Part shown: piece after piece, positions 59,664 to 64,000 of the stretch
Position numbering within the stretch: the stretch's first letter is position 1
Layout: each line of letters opens with the position of its first letter
Assembly (NCBI GenBank): GCA_035373905.1
Contig: DAOSOK010000032.1
Coordinates: 1 to 64,000 of the forward strand
Direction of reading: 5' to 3'
Length of the DNA stretch: 64,000 nt
From: Candidatus Ozemobacteraceae bacterium
GTDB lineage: Bacteria; Muiribacteriota; Ozemobacteria; Ozemobacterales; Ozemobacteraceae
Translations under genes and position numbers: made by a program
Notes under the pieces: model-generated
Databases searched by the model: none
Told to the model about the DNA's origin: nothing
What the model saw: the letters and a program-made list of their open reading frames with translations, nothing else

Positions 59664-61019
59664 TTATTGGGCGGATGCGGCGGCGGGCTTGAGCGGGTAG
59701 TGTGCGCCGAAGATTTTTTCGGCTTCGGCGGCGAACTGGGCTTTCTGGGCGGCGGACAACTGCTTGTCGGCGGCGGCCTGCAGGTGGCCGAGGAAGCGGA
59801 GATTCTCGGTCAGGACGTCGGTGGGGTAGCCGGAATACTCGTAGCAGCCCCAGCCGAGTTTCGAGGGAGTGCGCTTCAGCCGGGGGAGTTCCTTCCCGAA
59901 GTATTCCAACACCTGATCGCGCACGGCGGCAACGACCAGTTTGTCGGTGGCGGCGGTGCCGAGAGCGAGTTTCAGCTTCCAGGCGAAGGAGCGGCAGGGA
60001 TTGAGAGCATTGTGCCCCTCGCGCAGAACCTCTTGCTCGAGTTTGGTTCCGCCGTTGGCGGCGGCCAGATACTCGGCCAGCGTGCGATCCTGGCTGAAAT
60101 AGCGTTTGAAATCTTTCGGAATGCCGGCGATCAGGTTGTGGACGGAGATGACCACGTTGTGGCCGCAGGAAACGGCGGTGTAGTCGGCGAAAAACTCGTT
60201 GAGGGCGAGCAGGTTGCGCGTGGCGGTGAAAATCTGCGTGCGGGTCCAGCGGTTCTTCGGGTTCGTGCGGTGCAGAACGTGCGTCACGAGCTGGTAGAAC
60301 ACATGGTGGCCGAACTCGTGCACGATCGTGTCGAGAAACCGGTGGAGGTCGTCAGCCTTGCGGACCGGAACCCACAGCGTGCCGATCGGGAAACTATAGG
60401 CGGCACTATCGAACACCACGTAGTCGTTCATGTTGTCGGCAAGCGACTGGGTGAAACTTTTGCCGAGACGCTCGCCCTGAGCCTTCACGAGATTCTCGAG
60501 ATGGGTCAGATCCTTGCTGGTGAGTTTCTGCGGCGAGCTGAGATACTCCTTCTTCAGCTTGACGGGCCGCAGGAAAAACCACTTGTCCCCCACCCGGTCG
60601 GCCTCGTGCGCCATTTCATACCCGCTCATCGTCGCGAACAGCAGGGTGTTCTCCTCGACGAACGCGGCCAGCCCCTTCTGGTCGGGGGTGACGCCGGCCG
60701 CCGTCCAGACGTCGCGGGACGGGAAATGGGTGTCGGTGTACAGCATGATCCGGACGGCGCGGTCCATCGGGATGCCCCAGCCGGTGACCTTTTTCACGGC
60801 GTCGTTCAGGTGGCCGATCAGCTTCTTCAGCGAGCGCTCGTCGGCGTTCGAGACCTGGCGGCTGCCCATGACCGTCACCCGATAGGCTTTCGAGACCACC
60901 GGCTCCTGGCCATTCGACAACTGTGCCTGGGCCGCGAGAGGCAAGGCCCAGAGCAGACCGGCCAGGAAAAATGAAAACGCGAGATACTTCAGGAACCGGG
61001 GAGCTTTCTGTCGACTCAT
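59664..61019 (-). CDS. Secreted zinc-metalloprotease-like protein
   Basis: A 451-aa protein with a signal peptide (cleaved near residue 32, AAQAQ). The zinc motif HEFGH (234-238) is followed by NEFFADY (274-280), giving HExxH...E, a gluzincin-like arrangement. The rest is helical, with no named family that I recognise. ATG 61019 gives the best signal peptide with AAAGGGA upstream; ATG 61049 (AAGGA upstream) is a close alternative. It is convergent with the tRNA cluster. Confidence 0.78.
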   Translation of the reverse strand: MSRQKAPRFLKYLAFSFFLAGLLWALPLAAQAQLSNGQEPVVSKAYRVTVMGSRQVSNADERSLKKLIGHLNDAVKKVTGWGIPMDRAVRIMLYTDTHFPSRDVWTAAGVTPDQKGLAAFVEENTLLFATMSGYEMAHEADRVGDKWFFLRPVKLKKEYLSSPQKLTSKDLTHLENLVKAQGERLGKSFTQSLADNMNDYVVFDSAAYSFPIGTLWVPVRKADDLHRFLDTIVHEFGHHVFYQLVTHVLHRTNPKNRWTRTQIFTATRNLLALNEFFADYTAVSCGHNVVISVHNLIAGIPKDFKRYFSQDRTLAEYLAAANGGTKLEQEVLREGHNALNPCRSFAWKLKLALGTAATDKLVVAAVRDQVLEYFGKELPRLKRTPSKLGWGCYEYSGYPTDVLTENLRFLGHLQAAADKQLSAAQKAQFAAEAEKIFGAHYPLKPAAASAQ

Positions 61020-61156
61020 GGTGGTATATTCCCTTTCCCTGGCAAACATGATAAGAATCCTTTCTTAGTATACCTGAAGGGGGAGGGTCCCGGGGAACCT
61101 CCTGTCGATCGGGAAAGACAGAGCGTATTCGCCGTGCGCGCAGGAAAGGGGAGAGC

Positions 61157-61504
61157 ATGAACAAACTTCTCGGGATCCGGTTGCTGTGTCTGAAAACAGG
61201 ATGTCAGGAGATCGTCACCGAGTACGATATCCTCACCGAGGACAAACATTCGGTCCGCATTTCCATGGCAGATCACACGGGCGAGGCCGACGAGCGGACC
61301 ATCAAGCGAAAATGGATCGGAGAGATCACGGAATATCCGCTTGGCGACGACGGCGTCGAGTTCAAGATCATGTGCCTGCCGGAAGCCAGGACGGAGGCTG
61401 CTGAGTCCCTGCGCAGCGCCATGATGGAATACGTCGGGCGTCTCCGGGCAACGGCCGATGCCCTCGAGAAGGCCGCCGGCGAGTTCATGCTGGGAAAAGG
61501 CTGA
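61157..61504 (+). CDS. Hypothetical cytoplasmic protein
   Basis: A 115-aa soluble protein with no signal peptide. The N-terminal half is beta-rich (TGCQEIVTEYDILTEDKHSV), and the C-terminal third is one amphipathic helix (SLRSAMMEYVGRLRATADAL). GAAAGGGGAG precedes the ATG. It is possibly co-transcribed with the SH3 gene downstream (gap 95 bases). I recognise no family. Confidence 0.7.
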   Translation: MNKLLGIRLLCLKTGCQEIVTEYDILTEDKHSVRISMADHTGEADERTIKRKWIGEITEYPLGDDGVEFKIMCLPEARTEAAESLRSAMMEYVGRLRATADALEKAAGEFMLGKG

Positions 61505-61599
61505 TCATGTCGAATTCGGGAGATTTCCGCCCTTCTCCAGACGCAGGGCGATTGCGGACTTCCTCTGTGCGGGACGCGAAAAGCAAAGGAAATTATAAT

Positions 61600-62262
61600 A
61601 TGACTAAATATATTCGGTTGAGCGTTCTTGTCGCCCTGGGCGCGCTTCTCCTGTTCCCCACCGGCAGCGCCCGAGCCGTCGATGCGGGAAAGAGCGGTCG
61701 CACGATGGAGTTCATCGACGGCGAGGGAAACGTGCGGACGGGACCGAACCTTCGTGACAAGATCCTGTTTCAGCCCGCCACGGGAACGCGGTGTCTCGTC
61801 GTTTCCGAGAAAGGGCCGTGGAAGGAAGTGAAATTCGATGACGGTTCGACGGGATGGTCGCACCAGAAGAACCTGAAAGCCGTCGAAGCCGCTTCCCCGG
61901 ACCGAGTCGGCGCACCGTCCGAGGATGCCGACGGAAGCGTGGTTTCCGCCATTTCGGGCGGGCCGGACTCGTATGCCCTGAGCGCCGCCGTTCTCCGGCG
62001 ACTGGAGGGGAAGGAACTCGACGACCTGCGCCGTTCCTTCCCGTGCGCCGCCGGCGACGTCTACGCGATCCGGTTGGCGAACGACGACCTGGCCATCCTG
62101 TGCGCGGCCGAGGGCCGGTTTTCGGGCAAGGAGACTTTTTCCCTGCGCGTGAAAACCGCGGGCCTTCACGAGATTCCGTGGCAGAAGATGGATAAGGAGA
62201 CGAAGAAGGAAAAGAAGGAAGTCGGCACCCGGACCGTTGTCGTATACGAGGAAGCGCCATAG
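61600..62262 (+). CDS. Exported SH3-domain protein
   Basis: A 220-aa protein with a signal peptide (MTKYIRLSVLVALGALLLFP, cleaved near ARA). A bacterial SH3 domain (about 40-95) is shown by NVRTGPNLRDKILF and KFDDGSTGWSHQKNLK. The C-terminal part is unassigned. AAAGGAAATTATA precedes ATG 61600, in an AT-rich patch that may also be a promoter. SH3b domains often bind peptidoglycan or peptides. Confidence 0.78.
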   Translation: MTKYIRLSVLVALGALLLFPTGSARAVDAGKSGRTMEFIDGEGNVRTGPNLRDKILFQPATGTRCLVVSEKGPWKEVKFDDGSTGWSHQKNLKAVEAASPDRVGAPSEDADGSVVSAISGGPDSYALSAAVLRRLEGKELDDLRRSFPCAAGDVYAIRLANDDLAILCAAEGRFSGKETFSLRVKTAGLHEIPWQKMDKETKKEKKEVGTRTVVVYEEAP

Positions 62263-62272
62263 CACGTCGCGT

Positions 62273-62309
62273 TCCCGTTCACCCTTCGACAGACTCAGGG
62301 CGAACGGGC
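62273..62309. repeat. TTCGACAGACTCAGGGCGAAC repeat copy
   Basis: CCCGTTCACCCTTCGACAGA then CTCAGGGCGAACGGG, an imperfect palindrome of the same short repeat type as at 9410-9473. It lies directly after the SH3 gene stop. Confidence 0.7.
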
Positions 62310-62344
62310 AGTTCGCAATCTGCAAGACTCGGGAGAGACGCCAA

Positions 62345-62373
62345 AGGCCCCGGTTGAGATCGCCGGGGTCTTT
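62345..62373 (+). terminator. Terminator of the SH3-protein gene
   Basis: Stem CCCCGG (62348-62353) with CCGGGG (62363-62368), extended by flanking pairs, loop TTGAGATCG, tail TCTTTGTATAT. It lies just after the repeat. Confidence 0.8.
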
Positions 62374-62395
62374 GTATATCGTATGGTATTAATGC

Positions 62396-63628
62396 CTACT
62401 TCTTCCCTGACGTCTGGATGGTCGCGAGAACGTTTTCGGCCCATGCTTTCGCGGTTTTCGAACCTTCCGTTCCCCAGTAATGGAGGCCGTCGCCGCCGCC
62501 GGAGGGGTATTTCGTGAACGGGCGGGAATCGACGAACGTTCCCTGGTCGCCGATCGTGGCCTTGATCGTCTCGCAGAGGCGGTCCTGGGCCGCGATCGAT
62601 TTGACGTCCTCGCGGGCGCGCGGGGGGCCGACCCAGACGAGGGTGCAGCCGGCTTCCTTGGCGGTGTCGATGATGCGCTGAGTTTCGCGCTTCACCGTGG
62701 CTTCTGAAGCGCCGAACAGGTTCGCGCCGAGCGAAACGACCAGGACGGTCGGCTTGTATTCCTTGATCAGGTCGGGGAGAGACGGCGTGGCGCGCGGGGT
62801 GCGCCAGTCGGCCGGGCGGTCGACCTTTCCCTGCTCGTCACGGCCGTAGTAGCCGCATTTTGTCACCGTTCCCTGATACCACCACGAGGGGGAGCTGCCG
62901 GCCACGCCGTAGGTGCGTATCTGGGCGCCGGTTTCGCGCATCGCCGCATCGATCGTTGAACCGTAGATGCCGACCGTGTGCGAGTCTCCAATGTGCAGCA
63001 CGCGCTGGCCCGGCCCGATCAAGGGAGTTCCGTCAGGTAGGGGGTTCGGAGCGGGGGCTGTCGAAGCCGCAGGAGTCGTTGCAGGGGAGGACGGCCCTGT
63101 GCCTGACGGCCGGCTGCCGGAAGCCGGGGGACTCACCGGCGCGGGCGCACTGGCGACCGAGCCCTGCGACGGGGCCTGCGAGACGGCGATCGAGTCGGAC
63201 GGTGGTGCGATAGGCGAGGATGGTTTCGCCGTGTCGGCGTCGCCGGGCAGGCGGAGCTGCCAGCCCACCAGGATCAGGTTCGGATTCTTGGCGAGCGATG
63301 GGTAGCGGTCCACGTTCAGGCGGACAATCTCCTGATACCGGGCGGGATCGCCGAGGAGGCGTCGGGCGATCCCGCTCAGGTAGTCGCCGCTTCTGACGGT
63401 GTATTCCATGGTGGGAGCGGACGGAGCGGCAACGGGCTCCGTCGTATCGTCTGACGCTACGACGGCCGTCACAGAGGGCGCTGAGGACTCGTCGTTCGCC
63501 GGTGCTTCCTGAGCGACGGTGACCGAGTTGCCAGAGAACGGGCCGGCGTGAACCGAGCACGCCGCAAGAAGCCCGAATACCACGCCGAACGACATTGCCG
63601 CCCTCCGGAACGTCAGATTCCAGGTCAT
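62396..63628 (-). CDS. LysM and SGNH-hydrolase lipoprotein
   Basis: A 410-aa protein with lipobox LAAC (Cys24). A LysM domain (about 75-128, starting YTVRSGDYLSGIARRLLGDP) is joined by a Pro/Ser/Ala-rich linker (130-205) to an SGNH/GDSL domain: GDSHTVG (214-220, Ser216), VVSLGANLFG, and DGLHYWG near the end with the catalytic Asp-x-x-His. It probably de-esterifies peptidoglycan or another envelope polymer (inference). GGGAGGATC precedes the ATG. Confidence 0.85.
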   Translation of the reverse strand: MTWNLTFRRAAMSFGVVFGLLAACSVHAGPFSGNSVTVAQEAPANDESSAPSVTAVVASDDTTEPVAAPSAPTMEYTVRSGDYLSGIARRLLGDPARYQEIVRLNVDRYPSLAKNPNLILVGWQLRLPGDADTAKPSSPIAPPSDSIAVSQAPSQGSVASAPAPVSPPASGSRPSGTGPSSPATTPAASTAPAPNPLPDGTPLIGPGQRVLHIGDSHTVGIYGSTIDAAMRETGAQIRTYGVAGSSPSWWYQGTVTKCGYYGRDEQGKVDRPADWRTPRATPSLPDLIKEYKPTVLVVSLGANLFGASEATVKRETQRIIDTAKEAGCTLVWVGPPRAREDVKSIAAQDRLCETIKATIGDQGTFVDSRPFTKYPSGGGDGLHYWGTEGSKTAKAWAENVLATIQTSGKK

Positions 63629-63821
63629 AACGATCCTCCCTTGGTTCCGATTCTGTCGGGAGTCGGATTGCTTTCTTCAAGTATCCCGGCCGACACGACG
63701 TTCGTCAAGTCGAACGCCTGAACAAGCCCGGGTCGCCGTGTTGACGCCGGGAAGCATGCCTGTTCGAGCCTGTGGTATGATGCGGCAAGCGGAGCATCTG
63801 CCGGGAGCCGGGAGGGATCGA

Positions 63822-64000
63822 ATGCTGAGTCCGGGGTATCATCCGAATCTCGACGTCGAACGACTGCCCGTTTCAGCCGAAGTGAACAACGGGGTCGGTC
63901 TGCCGTTCGTGATCTTCTGCCTTCTCCTGGCGAACGGTGGCATTCTTGGCCTGGGCGTGATTTGCTTTTGGCCGCCTTCGCAGTATTTGCCCATGTGTAT
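63822..64000 (+). CDS. Partial gene at the right edge, membrane protein
   Basis: An open frame starts ATG 63822 with GGGAGGGATCG upstream and runs off the window after 59 codons. The N-terminus is soluble (MLSPGYHPNLDVERLPVSAE) and then one hydrophobic segment appears (GLPFVIFCLLLANGGILGLG). The protein is truncated by the window end, not by mutation. No family can be assigned. Confidence 0.6.
   Translation, partial: MLSPGYHPNLDVERLPVSAEVNNGVGLPFVIFCLLLANGGILGLGVICFWPPSQYLPMC

Overview
This is a GC-rich stretch of bacterial chromosome, densely coded on both strands. There is no transposase, integrase, phage gene or CRISPR array. The envelope genes (AsmA-like protein, RlpA, many signal peptides and lipoboxes, an NTF2-like lipoprotein) point to a two-membrane (diderm) cell. 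The many HD-GYP, TPR, HEAT and FIST proteins and the low fraction of recognisable metabolic enzymes suggest a poorly studied, deep-branching lineage. Something like Candidatus Riflebacteria/Ozemobacteria would fit, but the taxon is a guess and nothing in the sequence proves it.

Layout. 0-3.5 kb (minus): tRNA-Leu, tRNA-Gly, tig, clpP, clpX, the classic proteostasis operon. 3.8-8.2 kb: a PAS sensor kinase divergent from two stand-alone receivers and a GAF/HD-GYP protein. 8.2-13.5 kb: single genes (a small ORF, a zincin-like protein, a cold-shock protein with a long leader, a TVP38 membrane protein, a secreted class 3 lipase, a LysE exporter, a Nudix hydrolase, a C39-like protease). 13.7-23.8 kb: a phosphate island. 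It holds DUF4956, CotH-like and VTC polyphosphate-polymerase genes, a TPR lipoprotein, a membrane-anchored protein that I read as a second triphosphate-tunnel (CYTH/VTC-like) protein, and then pstS-pstC-pstA-pstB1-pstB2-phoU. 24-28.5 kb: cinA, thpR, then a FIST sensor/histidine kinase pair on the minus strand. 28.7-32.4 kb (minus): carbamoyltransferase, an overlapping radical SAM gene and a secreted class I amidotransferase. 32.5-45.3 kb: mostly exported proteins of unknown role, a giant AsmA-like protein, a STAS protein and a TetR regulator. 45.7-53.9 kb: a 5'-nucleotidase-fold protein that lacks its catalytic residues, a GAF/HD-GYP protein, a membrane receptor with a degenerate cyclase domain and HEAT repeats, a TPR protein, and prmA. 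54-64 kb: an M23-like peptidase, exported proteins, a DsrE protein, a tRNA-Val/Asp/Phe/Cys cluster, a secreted zinc-protease-like protein, SH3 and LysM/SGNH proteins, and a truncated gene at the right edge.

The strongest unusual signal is in the phosphate island. The two PstB ATPases carry complementary defects. PstB1 lacks the Q-loop glutamine and the switch histidine but keeps LSGGQ. PstB2 keeps those residues but has LSADY in place of LSGGQ. A head-to-tail heterodimer would therefore have one canonical and one degenerate ATP site, as in asymmetric ABC exporters. Beside it sit a VTC polyphosphate polymerase and a second, apparently unnoticed tunnel-fold protein, so uptake and storage of phosphate look physically linked.

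A second theme is folds kept after loss of catalytic residues (nucleotidase, cyclase, one M23 zinc ligand). A third is small dispersed repeats: GTAGGGGCGG palindromes and several short repeat types, often nested in the same intergenic gaps. Short AT-rich islets with TATA-like sequence also interrupt otherwise GC-rich genes.
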